DNA from: Tilletiaria anomala UBC 951
Taxonomy: Eukaryota; Basidiomycota; Exobasidiomycetes; Georgefischeriales; Tilletiariaceae
Direction: 5' to 3'
Assembly: GCF_000711695.1 (NCBI RefSeq)
Contig: NW_013546919.1
Location: 1 to 64,000, forward strand
DNA length: 64,000 bases
Shown here in pieces: positions 1-13,000 of this stretch. Every line of letters begins with the position of its first letter. Position 1 is the first letter of the stretch. The notes under the pieces were generated by a model, which worked only from the letters and a program-made list of their open reading frames with translations, had not been told where the DNA came from and ran no database searches. The position numbers were made by a program, and so were the translations under genes.

Positions 1-700
1 CATGGTAGACTATGGTGCTCAGACTTGCATGAACCTCGCCCTTATCTCTGCCTGCCTTTGCACAGGGCATTTGCACCTCGCCACATTCGTCTACTAGCAC
101 CACTGACGCTGGGACCAATAGATCAATCCATGTGCGCGGTGCGCCACAAACGCGCTGAATACCGCTGACCTGACCATGCCCACTATGTACTGACAAGAAC
201 CAACGCAGCAATCACAATCGACAATAGTGAAATGCGCGTCCATCAAGCCACCCGATGAGAGCACATTGCAGGGCTGTAAGCCTCATCTTGATGACTGGGT
301 GATGCCGAATGTCTGACTGTTGACCCAGTTATTTGCTATACTGGTCATTCGCTCCGTTCAATTGGCCCAGAGGGGCGACTTGCAGTCTCATTCAAGTGTA
401 GGGAGTTGCTGCCACCCGTTCAATTACTCAATTTGTATCTCTACAGCCGCATACGTTCATATTGCACGTTTCTGGACCGAATCACCCGCATTCGGGTCAG
501 CTGCGAACCTCGTATACCAAGGATCACAAGGCCAGCGCAGCGACAGGCCAGGTGGACTGCATTTGGCGCGTGCCGAGGCCATTTCGCCCAGTTGCAGTCT
601 CGGCTGCTCGTCAGAACCAGCTGCGAAGCGAAATCCAAAAGTGACAAACTTCTTCGCGGCTTGGCCCGGCCCGCGGTAGTGAAGTTTCAATTAACTTGTC
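1..700. other. Left edge, no gene recognised
   Basis: Only short, overlapping open frames without familiar motifs occur here. The right part presumably holds the promoter and 5' leader of the makorin-like gene that starts at 701. Nothing else is supported. Confidence 0.5.
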
Positions 701-1965
701 ATGGCGCTCCCAAGTCGCACCAATGTTGTCTGCTGCTTCTATAATATATCCCACGGTTGCTCAAGGGGTGACGAGTGCCGGTTCGTCCATGACAGTACGA
801 CAAAAGCGCACACCGCCGTATTGTCAACTGCCATGTCAGGGCAAGAGATGACAACGCCACCAGTCTCTACAAAACCGGCAACGATCTTGGATCCTCTGTC
901 TCCGAAAGCTCAACGACCATGCAAATGGTTCCAAGCTGGGTACTGCCGCAGAGGCCAGGAGTGTTGGTTCGCCCATATCTCCTCGCCAGAAGGATCCAAT
1001 CCGGAGGGACAAAATGCTCAAATTCAAGCATCAAGGAGCGGAGCAAAGAAGGCGTCGGAGCCCGCGGCTTGCACTTCTTCGAGCGAAGCGGTCAAGCAAG
1101 GCATTGCATCTAATAAAGTTGCGGAGGATGGGCCTATATGCGGCATCTGCTTGGAAGTCCCCAGCTCCTTTGGCTTATTAGGTGAGCTGTCAAGCAAATG
1201 TACTCTGAGTGCGATGCTGATGCAATCAATGCGACGTACCTCGCCCCAACAATTGCGCTTCCTCCAGAGAAATGTTCGCACCCATTCTGCCTCGGTTGTC
1301 TACGATCTTGGCGCAGGGGAAAGGAGAGAGGCGAAGGGCCCGAGGCGAATGCCATTCACAAGACTTGCCCCATTTGCAGAGCTCGTAGCTTTTTCATCGT
1401 CCCTTCCAACGTCTTCGTTCCCGCAGGCGCGGAAAAGGACCGCATCGTTGCTCGCTATAGAGAGCATCTTGTGAGGACGCCATGCCGAAATTTCGAGCGC
1501 ACCAAGTATTCTCAAAATCACCCTTACTGTGCATTTGGAGGTGAACCAGAACAATCCTCCCGTGAGACAACTGCAAAATACCATTGAACTGAATCAGGTC
1601 AATCTTCTGTAGATGAATGTTTCTACGGACATCGGATCGGCGACAAGCCATACAAATTCCACATGAACGCAGTGGAGATCCGTCGGTGGAATCGGTCCCT
1701 TACGAGGGGCCAGTCTCGGCGATCACATACATACGACAATTTCTTTAGCGATGATGACGACCTTGCGACTTTCATGACTCACATTCATCCTCGCCTGGAT
1801 GACCTTACTCGCGCCCTGCATGAGTTCGCTGAAGACTATGATTCATACTTGGGCAACGACGATGACGGCTACTTTGGCAGCGATGACGAAGTCGGATGGA
1901 CGAGTCATTTTGATGACGAAGATGAACTCGACCGCGTACTTGATTTCTCCCGCATCGCTTTTTGA
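701..1965 (+). CDS. Makorin-like CCCH/RING E3 ubiquitin ligase
   Basis: Three exons, 701-1181, 1271-1540 and 1613-1965, give 367 residues with phase closing at both junctions. The order of domains is that of makorins: a CCCH finger at about residues 11-30 (CCFYN...CRFVH), a second at 74-92 (CKWFQ...CWFAH), a C3HC4 RING from C147 (CGIC...CSHPFCLGC...CPICR), then a third Cys-rich CCCH-type finger (CRNFER...HPYCAFGG...CFYGHR). The first intron lies inside the RING, between its second and third metal ligands. The C-terminus is very acidic, with DDDD runs. Makorins are RNA-binding E3 ligases; the substrate is unknown here. The neighbour downstream is convergent, with only 147 bp between stop codons. 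The family call is firm; orthology to a particular makorin is not established. Confidence 0.9.
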
Positions 1966-2112
1966 AGTCTACCTGTTGCCGAATCACAGGACAAGCTCGG
2001 CGACAATTGCCCCTCCGTCACCCTTCACAGTTCACATGAGATTCAGCGAGCAGCGCATATTTGTAGCATACATAGCCTTTGTTCTCAAGCACATGCTCTA
2101 ATTAGTTTCCCT

Positions 2113-3557
2113 TCACTGGCTGGCCGTGAAGTGAGTCGTCGCGCTCGCCCGAATCCTGATGGCGGCTTGCTCTGCCGTTAAGTCTCTTTGCGGCTCACCC
2201 AACATTTCAAATCTACAATGGGGTCCCAGGTCAATGGTGGTCTCTCTTGTCAGCTCGATGGAATAGCAGTGACTCACCCAACAATGAATTTGCGAACGGT
2301 GGCGCTCCGAAGAAGAGGGGGATAGAAGTGAATGTGGAAGTGTGCAAACTCGCCGAGGTCTTTAGTTTCCGCGGTGGCACCCTGGTGTCCTGTAGGAACA
2401 GGTTTCTGATGAATGCCCATGCTGTAAGGGAAGCTACATTCGAAAATGTTGTCCAAACGGCATGCCACCTGGCCCAGTAGCGACGCAAGGGCAGACAGCT
2501 CTTCCTTCGACATGTCTTCAAGCGAGCCGATTTGACGTTTGTACGGAAGGAGAAGGATTTCAAAAGGCCATAGTGCCCAGTAAGGAACGACGGCGACAAA
2601 GTGCTGGTTCACATCGACCACGCGCGGCCGGTCCGGGAGCGAAAGCTCGTATGCCGCATACGTGAGCAGTAGAGATGGTCTGCCTGCATTGTCTTTGGGC
2701 GGCCGCAGGACTGTATCGTAGTTCTTAGGGTCGAGTGCGTATTTCTTGAGGTTACGTAGTACTTTACCAGGCTCCTCAGGAATGTAGTCCAAACTCCAGA
2801 TCTGACCATGCGGGTGCGGATTGCTACAGCCCATAGCCGCGCCCTTGTTTTCAAAGATTTGGACGTATTGGATGAACGGATTTTCGCGAGGAATTTTGCT
2901 GTAGAGCTCCCTCCACGTGTTGATGACGGGCAAAATGTGATCCTCGGCCGAATAAGGCGCCGTGGTGAGCTGGGCGAGAGTTAGATTGTGGGAAGGGTGA
3001 AAGCACACAACATAGCATCTCCCACGTGCATTTTGCGATCGAAGAAGCGGGTGCTCTGCGGTAAGGTCGCGTTAGTGCATGTCGGAAGCCCTCCTGTCCG
3101 AAAACGCATCGGCTCACCTTGAGGTGCGGGTTCCGCCTCCTCTGGCTTCAGTGCTGCAAAGTCGTTTTCGAAATACTACGGAAATGGACCCTTCGAATGT
3201 CAGAAGATTCTCGTCCTTCGGGCAGCCTTCGCGCCATTTTGATTGCGCACCGTTGTGGATATGTACTTTGGGTTGTGCTCCCCAGTCGCTCGGGGATTGC
3301 CAGGACAAAGGTAACATTTCGGATCGTACTCGGGCAATTCGGGCCCATCTCCGCCCTCCTGGGCACCTTGCCATGGGCGCTTCGTCCTGTGCGCTACGAG
3401 GACGGGCACGGCCGGGCCCAAAACATGAAGTCAGCAGCATATACCCGGCAAGACAAGCCTGAAGGTGAAAGAGTCACGTACGGGAGCACAACACCCAGCT
3501 GTCAGTGAGCGGGTTCCACCGGCGGTGTGGATGCTCAGATGGGTCGAATGGCTGCAT
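2113..3557 (-). CDS. GAL7: Galactose-1-phosphate uridylyltransferase
   Basis: Five exons on the minus strand (3482-3557, 3251-3393, 3118-3175, 2278-3055, 2113-2212) give 384 residues, the usual family length. The enzyme exchanges UMP between UDP-glucose and galactose-1-phosphate in the Leloir pathway, in the cytosol. Visible features are the N-terminal [15 protein letters not shown] block, HRTKRPWQG, a zinc-type CYLCPGN motif, and the active site NPHPHGQ with the nucleophilic histidine at about residue 175. [15 protein letters not shown] precedes the C-terminus, and the last 33 residues come from a separate small exon ([16 protein letters not shown]). Start ATG 3557 places the conserved [10 protein letters not shown] four residues in, as in other GALTs. 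No epimerase or galactokinase gene lies nearby, so there is no GAL cluster in this window. Confidence 0.96.
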
Positions 3558-4284
3558 GGCAACACCCAGCAGTGTTGTGAGACGCAGATAAGTATCAATT
3601 TTCTGATCGAAGCTCTGATGCTTCTTTTTCCTGCCTAGCGGTAGAGAGGCCGAGCAGGCGAATAAGGTGGACAAGGTACGATCTTGACTCCAGGCGTTGT
3701 TCACTTCAATCTACTGTTTCCTGCTCTCATCATCTCCATAAAAGGGGGAGATGTGAAATGCGGAGGGGTGAGGACCGCGTTGCCTGTTCACTGTTTGGGA
3801 GGTTGGCCTTGGGTATCCTACTCCCGAGAGTCCAAGCAACACCAAGTTCAAGCGCGCACGACACCCGGAAGTCTGTCTCCACTTAAAGGCATCACGCAGA
3901 GATCGCCGACGAGGACTGAACGCGACTGGACACGACTCACAGCTGTGGAGTACTAGTGGGTGGTGCGGTTGCACTCGTAGAAGGTGGGTCAACATGGTCC
4001 AAAGCTGCATACATATGATATCATCGTTTGCTGGCCACGGGTCACCCATAGTGAGCCCGGCTCAACGCTCAGCGCTCAATCACTTCTTCCATCTTTCCAT
4101 GCCCCAAGGTCATCACAGAGATGTGGATGTCTCTTGCTTGACAGGCTTGCTGTCTTGAGAACGGACCAGCGACAGTTGAACGCGAGGGCGGCGCCACATC
4201 GTATGACTTGTGCATACATCGCAGTCATCGCACAACCAGCCGAAATCTTGAAGGAGGGACTTAGGCTCCTACAACGTGCCAATA
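3558..4284. promoter_or_regulatory. Divergent promoter interval, GALT / centrin-like
   Basis: This 727-bp interval lies between two divergent start codons, so it should hold both promoters. The sequence shows only short open frames with no family resemblance. No galactose-control site was identified by eye. Confidence 0.4.
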
Positions 4285-5104
4285 ATGGACAACATCGAGG
4301 AAGCGTTTGATGCCGCTCTTCGGAGCGCGGACAGAGCTTTTGAGGAAAGCCAAGAGCGTACATTGCTGCCTTTGACCAGCATTCCTTACGCTTTGGAACT
4401 ACTCGGCCTTGATCCTGATGACTCGTTTGTGCTCGATCTCTTCAAAGACACTGCCGCGCCCATGACGCCCGGGAAGATTAGACGTGGCGCAGAAGATCAA
4501 GGCGTGCCATTCGGCCAATTTCGACAAGTTTGCGAGGTGTTGCTGTCTTCGACTACAAAGAAAGAGTATCACAGGCCCGGATCAAGCTTGATCCAGCGTG
4601 GGCGTCGTCACGGCGTCTCAGTTGACGTCCCCAGCGAAGCCAGTGAAAGCGAGCTTTCTGACTGTCAAGGTTCCGGCGCAGATGACGAATACCTCGATGA
4701 TGAAGAGTGTCAGTCAGAAATCGGGGAAGATGGCGATTATCATGCTGCAGCGCCACCTCTATCTTCTAGAGTCACTGCTAAACAGGCAGGAGAAGCAGCT
4801 GAGGTGTTGAGAATCCTCCAGAGTAAGACCGGGAGTAGGCCAGGAGTGCCGTCAACTTCGGGGCTTTCCGCTCAGGACTTACGCGATATCGCCGCCAATG
4901 TTGGAGAAAAGCTTTCCGAAAATGACGTGAGCCTTGACGTATGCTCGAAGCCCATCTGGACCTAGCCGCTGATGCATCATAGAGACCCACCTAACACAGG
5001 CCCAAGAGATGATTGAAGAAGCGGTTAAGATTCGGAAGATACAGGCCTCGGGAAGGATTAGTATTCAAGAAGGTTCTCTCGTGGGCACCGAAGAGTGGGC
5101 TTAA
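4285..5104 (+). CDS. Divergent centrin/EF-hand-like protein (possibly Rad33-like)
   Basis: Two exons, 4285-4926 and 5000-5104, encode 248 residues, and the splice is in phase. The C-terminal part reads GLSAQDLRDIAANVGEKLSE, then NDAQEMIEEAVK and GRISIQE. This matches the helix-loop-helix rhythm of the third and fourth centrin EF-hands (LRRVAKELGE.L.D.ELQEMI.EAD...G.I...E). The calcium-loop acids are replaced (VKIRKIQASG where DRDGDG is expected), so it probably does not bind calcium. The N-terminal half (LTSIPYALELLGLDPDD, then MTPGKIRRGAEDQGVPFGQF) fits a degenerate first EF-hand pair. An acidic linker (DDEYLDDEE) separates the halves. In yeast, Rad33 is a centrin-related protein that binds Rad4 in nucleotide excision repair. 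A Rad33-like role is inference; alternatively it is simply a diverged centrin or calmodulin. Start ATG 4285 is the first in frame. Confidence 0.7.
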
Positions 5105-6464
5105 GTCTCGCTGAATTGCTCGTTTTCACAGCATCTGACGTCTACGTCTTTCCAGGCTCATTGCCGTCCTCCGCAGGCTCAACGGAGCGTGATATCATCC
5201 TCGCCTTGCTAATGCGCTTCGAACATATATCGCCATCGCACTGGATATCTAGCTCCGTATGCTCTTAGCAGAAGCTTGGTCACTCGCCGAAGGCTGAGGC
5301 ATTGATGTCCGGCGACGCACGACTTTGCAGCTGTCCCTATCGTTAGTGGCCATTCCATGAAAGCTTTGCGCTGTTTACGGGCAAGTCACTTGCGTATAGC
5401 GCCGTACCTCGCTTCGGCAAGGGGCATCAGATGCGGTCGGAGGGTCGGGAAACGATCGTGATTGACTACAACGACGTTGCCGTTAATCTGGAGCGCGCCC
5501 CGTCAAACACGTCGGGCCATTACTCACGCGCCTTGCAACCCGCGTGATTGATAGAGCATGAAGCGTCAGTGGCAATATTTTTTCGACACTTGGTACTACG
5601 GAGTACCTGTCCGAAATACCAGCGAGACGAACACACAGACACATAAAAGATACATACAGCCTGGCATCGCCATCTGTCGATGTCACCAGCCCTCTCGATA
5701 TATCAGACCTCAAGATGACGCGAGCATCGCGGCGGCAGGGTTAAGCAGGAGGAGGTAGGAGAATTTCAGCGCATGAGGCCCTTTTGCCGGCCCCGCGTCA
5801 CTAAAGGACATGAACATCGCTTCAATTGTGGCTCTGTTCCTCTCTAGTATCTCGAAGGTGGAGCATCAAGCAACTGTCGAGCGATCCTTTTCGTGTTCAC
5901 AAATTCAGGCGAGCTGGACGTCCTGATCTTTGCGAAGACCTCATATGCCGAATCTCTCGCTGCCTCGTTCGGTTCACTCGAACTCTCCGCCATGAGGCGA
6001 GAGGCGCTCACGCATGTCCGCCATTAAAGGCTGTTGCAAGGCTTCAATCATATTCCCTTACATCAAGAGACAGTTTCGATGAGATTCGGCATGCTGGAGG
6101 GAAATATTAAGCTTTAGAGTTTGCGCAAGCAGGCACGACGGGCTGTCAATAGCTGATGAAATGATGCGCAAGATGTACAGAGGGAAAATATGGAGAGGAA
6201 AGGAAATCAAGGGCTTAAGCCAGCATGCAAAGCGAGTTGCGGACGGCCATAACACTGCATTCGTATCGGCCATCCCCTCTGCGCAAGATCTGGCCAGCGG
6301 CAAGGCAGATAGCGCCTTCGACGACAAGTGAGCGCGCGCCCAGCAATCAGCGTAGTCATGCCCTTCGACAGCCGCAAAGCCACGCGCCCGTTCCTAATGC
6401 TCATCGAGAAGCCCCACACCGCAGCAAACGATGTACTCCAGGTAGTTGGGTATGCCCCGACATT
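5105..6464. other. Gene-poor interval, nothing recognised
   Basis: Only short frames without a recognisable family are present. It is the left margin of a repeat-rich block that runs to about 16.4 kb. Confidence 0.5.
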
Positions 6465-6629
6465 GTCACGCAGCGGAGTACAAGGAGCTTGCGGGCGATG
6501 AGGATGGTGGACACAGCGATGGCAGCGACGAGATCGATTTCCTTCGCGGAGATGATAAAGTCGATCTCGTCGCTGTCCTCTCTGTGTCCACCATCCTCAT
6601 CGCCCAAGCTCTTTGTGCTTTGCTGTGTC
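6465..6629. repeat. Foldback inverted repeat (long hairpin)
   Basis: The left arm at about 6465-6540 and the right arm at about 6558-6629 are reverse complements over some 70 bp, separated by about 17 nt. The core gcgatgaggatggtggacac is identical in both arms (6494-6513 and its complement near 6586-6605). Many of the differences are G/A or C/T transitions. It lies just left of the first copia fossil and has no gene of its own. It could be a foldback element, a recombination product or a source of hairpin RNA. Confidence 0.85.
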
Positions 6630-6689
6630 CCTTAGAAGTTTGACGTTGTCATTGAGCTCTGAACCGGCCCCTCGACGTCGCCTGTTACA

Positions 6690-8560
6690 CTGGGCCGGAG
6701 GTCCGCAAGCACTTCCTTTCTGCTAGTTGCAAAGTCGACGGTAATGACGTCGTACTCTCACAGGGCGTCGACCCCCCATGATGGGGTAAGAGGACTGTGT
6801 TGAGGTCGACCGAATCATGCCGGTCATGCTGCCTTGAGTAGGAGCGGAGGTGGTGCCGGATCGTTTCCAGATCCGCTGTCGGCGTCGCTCTCGCTGCGTG
6901 GATCACATCACGTGTGGTCATCTGTCGCAACCCCCCTCCCCCACCGCCCTCCTCCGGCAGCCGTTGCGTTGGGCCAGCGTGCAGCGTGACGCCCATCTCA
7001 TCGCACCATCCCCTTATCTCTGCGCTTCACATCTCGGCCCAATACAACCATATCTCCTTCGGCTTCTCCCCACTTTGCAACACGATGGCACATTGCCAAA
7101 GACCTCAGGCGCGAGGGCGCTTCGCCAAAGGCCGCCAGCACAAAAGTCCAAGTATAACCGGACCAGTTGTTCTTGATCACGAGGACGTGCCGTAGGTGCT
7201 GCGTGGGTGAGCCGTCTATGCTACAGTCGAGCCCTGGCATGCTCGCGCGATTTCGCGGTTGCTGAGAATGCGAGGAAGACGGTGGCTCAGGCCTATTATC
7301 CTCCCAGGGGCGCATGACTGTGGGCGGGTGCTGCTTGTCGATGGGAGCTCAGATGAGGTCGCTGCTGCTGTCCTGGAGGGTGACCGCGCCCTGTTCAAAG
7401 ATCGCACTTGCCTTCGCCTGTGTCTCCGCCATAGTATCGATAAGGGTTACCACCAAGCATGGGACAAACAGGACATCGGTGTACGTCATCCGTTCCCAGC
7501 GGCGATCCTTCGGGTTGAACTGGCTCAGCCGGCCAACGCTTACTTGTATGGCCACGGGAAGGTAACTGTCGTCCACTGTCTTGACATAGCGATCTCCATC
7601 CAAGGCTTTCTAACCAGTTCTCAGCCGAGTTCAATGCAACATCACGTGGCTGCTCCCGAGGGCGAACGTCAATTCGACTCCCTTTGTCTTTTATGGATCT
7701 TCTGACCCTTTGTACTTGCGTTTCCGCCGCAACTTCCCTGAAAAGCTACCGGCGAGCAGCATCCTAGTCACTCGCCCGCGAGGCCTCATCCGCGGACGAG
7801 ATTGGAGTCTCGGAGTAGCAGACGAAGAAGCTGGGCTTGACTTTGACACCAGGCGTCCTAAAGCGCTTCTTCTCCGTGATATCCGGGCACTGACTGTTAC
7901 GGTGAACCTATCCACCGTAACCCCAGCAGTCGACTAGGTCCCTTTCTGGGTTGTCGCCCACAGTAAAGGCTGTGTCGTCGCTAGCACGGGCGGCATCCTC
8001 CTTCGTGCGCCGGGAATCGTTGGCGACCTGGTACACATTGTCGAGGGCTTTGGTGAAGTCGGTCAACTCGAAAGAACGTTTGACGCGGCGAAACTCGTTA
8101 TCCTGGGACCCAAGACGGAGACGACGAGGGTGTGTCCTCATGTGAATGCGTGGATGAGGGGGTCGGAACGTTGCTGGGCTGGCCACTGGTCGGAAAATGT
8201 GCTCCTGCAGGTCACCCATCTTGCGCTCCCAGTTGCTAACGACCTTGTGAGCAGCGCTCTGGCCAACCCAGCGCATTGTTGCCTGCACGGACTCAAGCGA
8301 GACCTTCTTGGAGCGTGAAGCTGCGATGCCACGGTCGCACATCCCGCGGGAGAGCGATGCTTCCGTCATGGGAGATGCATTAACGTTCTTACGGCTGAAC
8401 TGGGATTCGAGTTGCTTTGAGCAGGATTGGTAGACAACGGTGCGCATGAGCTTGCCAGCGATCTCATTGGTAGCTTGGGTGCTTTCGCGGACTGCCATCG
8501 CCCGCTCGATGGGCATGAGGGTGGTGCCAATGCATTTTTTCCATTGCATTCGCGACATGT
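6690..8560 (-). mobile_element. Ty1/copia retrotransposon fossil (A), minus strand
   Basis: Read on the minus strand, short stretches resemble copia pol. A protease-region segment lies at about 7600-7350 (DVLFVPCL type) and integrase-like segments at about 7310-6690. A weaker frame at about 8560-7910 may be the part upstream of the protease. The element is broken in many places and looks old. No flanking long terminal repeats were recognised. Limits are approximate and set by the last recognisable coding similarity. It lies head to head with fossil B. Confidence 0.6.
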
Positions 8561-8589
8561 TCTCGTCAAACTTGCTGCCTTTCTTTTCA

Positions 8590-9960
8590 CACTCATACGA
8601 TGGAAACGGACTCGCGCCTGGTTACTGGCTTCAAATCGACCCAAGGAGTTCAGCATGCGCAAACCCCCGGTGGCGGAAATCTGTTGATCACTTGCTTTGG
8701 CAGAGCCATGATAGCGATGGCGTTCAAGCCCACAACCCGTCAGAACGAGAGGATGGTGCACGCCAATGTTTTTGTTGTCCCACACTTGGTCAAGAACTCG
8801 ATTTCCACCATGTCTTTCACAAGATCAGACTTCGCCACGTTCTCAGATGCCCGCGTCACATTCCAAGATGGCTCCAGCCGGAAGATGCGCATCGGCACTG
8901 ACGGACATGCAGGCTATCCTTCCCCTGAGCTCATCATTTGGGAAGCTGGAATGCAGATGCCTGAAGTGCGAGTCATATTTGAGGCCCGAAGCCATCCGAT
9001 CCCACTGGCTGCCAAAGTAGGCCAGTCGCTCAGCAGGAAGAACAAAGCAATGCTTTGGCATACAGGTGTGGCGTTCCATTTCGCCGCGCTGCTTCAGTTG
9101 CTACCTGTCCTGAGTTCCTGGCGACAGTCCGCTAAACCTTCCTGCCGCATGTGACACCTGCATTGTAAACAAAGCAACGCTCAGTACAGCAACACCTCTC
9201 AAGAGACTTACACCTGCTTGGATACGGTGCCTACCGACCTCATCGAACCATTGCCTTCCTCCACCTGCACTTACATTCAGGCCATCGTCGATCACCACTC
9301 TGGCATGGAGGGCACAACAATTGCACAGCAAGAATGAGGCTTTCCCAGAAATCCAGACGTGGCGGAAAGTGGTGCTGTTAGTGAGGCGGAGAGTTGCTCC
9401 GCCGGATCCACTGCGATCAAGGCAAATTGTGGTCGAGCGGCTTCCGAGTGTGGGCTGCAGGCCCCGGTATCAGGACGTCCGCAAAACCAGTTGCTGTTTC
9501 GGCCAGCAATGCTTATGCCGGACGCGGATAACTTCCAAGTTGAGGCAATAGCTTGCTCCCTGCCTCATGATAGCCGTCTGGCGGCACGTTTGTGATCAGA
9601 CGCCATCCTAACTGCAGCGCATGCGATTAATCGGTGGGCCAGTAGCAACCGGCGTAACCGAACACCTTTAGAGATAGGGACTGGTAAGGCACCAGACCTC
9701 TCCAAACTGAGAATGTTCGGTTCTCTTGCTTATATTGTGCCGTGCGGTTCGACGAGCGATTCCTGGAGCCATGGCGGCACCCGTGTTAGCAAAGCTGCGA
9801 CCTAGGGACGTCCCCGGAATGTACCTCAGTTATCGTGACCAAACAGGCAAACTAAAGAACCACAAGCCCTTCCTGCCTGCGCTCCAGCGCGGTGGTATCG
9901 CTTGCGACATTGTCTTCGATGCAGGTGCAGCGACAGCGCGGACGCGCGAGCCAATAGAGC
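8590..9960 (+). mobile_element. Ty1/copia retrotransposon fossil (B), plus strand
   Basis: Plus-strand stretches resemble a copia protease region (about 8640-8900, VFVVPHL type) and a downstream integrase C-terminal segment (about 9610-9760, RNRTPLEIGTGKAPDLSKLR). Reverse transcriptase and RNase H parts were not seen. The copy is partial, broken in many places and looks old. No terminal repeats were recognised. Limits are approximate. Confidence 0.7.
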
Positions 9961-10029
9961 GACGCACTTCTAAGCAGCACAGCCCGTAGAACACCACGAG
10001 GATGATGGAAGGTTCGAGAGCAAAGGCCA

Positions 10030-13000
10030 AGCTAAGGTGGCTGCATGTGAAACCTAGCACCTTCTGAATATATAAAGGGCCGTACATAGCGGCCACCGTT
10101 CGTGTAGCGTAGAGAACAACAAGAAGTTAGAGTATATTGGCCGTAATGAACCATTCCTTCATTAGGTCATGAGGCCAAACCCAACGTCTAACTTGACCAC
10201 TCAAGAAGCTTGATGCCAAGAACCAAGATGCCAGTATATGTGACCTTGACAGGGGCCACGGTTAGCATCAAAGAGCTGCATGGCAGCAACTACGACGCAT
10301 GGGCTTACAAAACCCGGATGCTAATGATTAAGACCGGCCTGTGGGTTTACGTGACCAGCACGGTCAGTAAGCCTCTGAATGACGACAGTACCGTCGCTGG
10401 CGCTTGTCATTGATGACGAGATCACTGGCTCGATCTGCATGGTGAAGGCATCTAAAGCGCTTTGGCTCTCAACGTTGAAAGCCAAGTACCAATCCACGAA
10501 GGGAGTTGCCCTCTTCATACTCAAGCGAGTCTTTTGGAGCGACAAGAAGGGCTCTTCAGAGAGCATTCAGGAGTACCCCGACCACGTAGCAATGATGTGC
10601 GGCAAGGTCAAAGCACAAGGAAATGACATGTCGAAGCCCGACTACTGCCTCGCCACCCACATTGGACTCGACTCATGCTACAACAATCATTTCAAGGTTC
10701 TCGAGCAGCTTGACGATCAGTTGACAAGGGAACACAATGACGCAACACTACTTCAGGAGGAGCTTCGCCAGCAATGCTACAGTGTCAGTGAGACAACTGG
10801 CACAATCATGTGCAGGAAGCATTCCAAGCATGCGAACGAAAGACGACTTACTGGATTACGGCAAGCAAGAACTACGTGCAAAGAGAATGTCGATCGAAAA
10901 GAAATGCATATTGTCACCTCGGCCGAAATCACCCGCCGCTTCGACAGATGCTATGACGACATTCACCATATGTAGCGTTGCCCTGCAGCGCACGAACGTC
11001 AATGAGACGCATTCCTTAACACGGGATCTTCGCACCACCTCGTTCTTCAAGGCACTGCTCTCACCAACCAGGCTAAGGACTATCCTGTCATCACGTTCGC
11101 CAATGGCACCACGTTGAATGCAGTGGCCCAGGGCGACAATGGACTGATCTGCGTCAAGACCAATAAAGGGAACATTGTCGACATCTATCTCAAGAATGCA
11201 ACTGAGGTCAAAAAGGAATCCAGCGGGGCCTCATCATTGTCAGTGGAGTCAAACTCGTGGAGGCCGGCAGCTGCATCACGCTTAAAAAGGATGGTGCAGC
11301 GGCTGTAGAAACTACATGGTGGCCATAAAGGCAGGATTGCACAACGGTATCATAGCTCTCCCTGTAATGCTGAGAACCACCACCGTAATGCAAAACATGT
11401 CGGCCTATCCAGGTCGTGCAGGCGCGGACAGTGAGCCATGGCGTCAATACCTCGGCCATGCAGGGCGTGACTCTCGCAACGCAACCTGCAAGGCGAAGGG
11501 GCTACCTGTTACCGAAGCTGATCGCATATGTGAAGCGTGCCCGCTCTCCAAACGGCACCAAAAAGGGAGAAAGCAGAAGACGGCATGTGCTCGAAAGGGT
11601 GCACATGGACATTGCTGGATCTTTGTCCGTGGAGAGTGTAGTCGGTGCGCTTTCCTTCCTGACCTTCACAAATGAAAGGCTGGGCAATGTCTGGGTTCAC
11701 ACACTAGCAGATTGCAAGAATGTTGCCGACATCATCAACAATTGGATCCGCCAAGTAGAGAAGGCGACGAGCAAGGAGAACAAAGTCCTCTGCTCGGGCA
11801 ACAGTGGCGAATACGTCGGCATGCGGGTGCAGCAACCCCTTCAACATCACAGTATCCCGCACAAAAGATCAGCTCCATACACGTCTCAACCTAACTATAT
11901 TCAACACGATCCAAGCATGGATCAGCGCGTCGACGCCGAAAATGGCACTCTGGGGTGAGTTGGTCGCAGCAGTAACCTACACCAATAATCACTGCGCACG
12001 CATCGTATATCACAACGGTCGCATGAAAACTCATAATCCAGAAAAAACGTGTTGCAATCGCAGCGTATTGATCGACCACCTTCACGCAATAAGCTCAATG
12101 ATCTACTTCGTGCATGGCGAAGCGCTGCAAGGCACCAAATTGGACGAGCGTGTAGCCAAGGGCACCCTCGCCGGGTACGACTGTGCCATGATGTATCCTG
12201 TCTGGATTATCAGCCTTAAGCAAGTCCCCCGGTTTCGATACGCGAGGCCATCGAGACACCGGACAGGCCCGCTTCACTGACGAAAAATGGAAGAAACCAC
12301 CGGCTGCAAAGTCACTACTAGTAATACTCCCGGACCAGCCGCGCCAGAGCACACGCCAGCCAATCCTGTCGATGAGGGACAGAGGCTGTCACGGCAACAG
12401 ACGCAAACATAACAACCCAAGGAGGAGCAACCCTCACAAGAGCGCCAAGTACCCAATTTGAGAATGGTCGACTCATGTCAGCAAGGCTCCTGCGAGGTCT
12501 AGCGCGTAGGGTCATCCTACTTACAATCCATCATCGCCTCCGATTCAGCAGAGCCTCTCACTTACACGGAAGCCTTCGGAATTGACAATGCTGACAAGTG
12601 TGAGATGGCAATCAAGCTTAAACTCGATGGCCTCAAGAACAACACAACATGGGCTGAGGTAAAACTACCATCGGGAAGTCGAGCCGTGGACGCAAATAGG
12701 TATTTACAACCAAATGCAATGGCGATAGTAACGTGTACCGGCCTAAATCAAGACTAGTGGCTAGTGGCTTCTCGCAGATCGAAGGAATGAATTATTACGA
12801 CATGTATACGCCTGTCTCCCCACCGACTACCCTTCATACAGTATTCGCTCTGGTCGCCATGAACAGCCTGCTTTCCGTCACCTAGACGTTGAAATCGCCT
12901 ACTACCTTAGGGCGATTGCGAGGAGGAAGTCTACCTCGAACCACCCGCCGGATTGCGGTGTTTGGCTGGCAAGAACTTGCGTTTGCGCAAAAGCATTTAC

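Noticed and set aside
2113-5104. Galactose utilisation gene cluster
   Set aside because: Only GALT is present; the neighbours are a makorin and a centrin-like protein.
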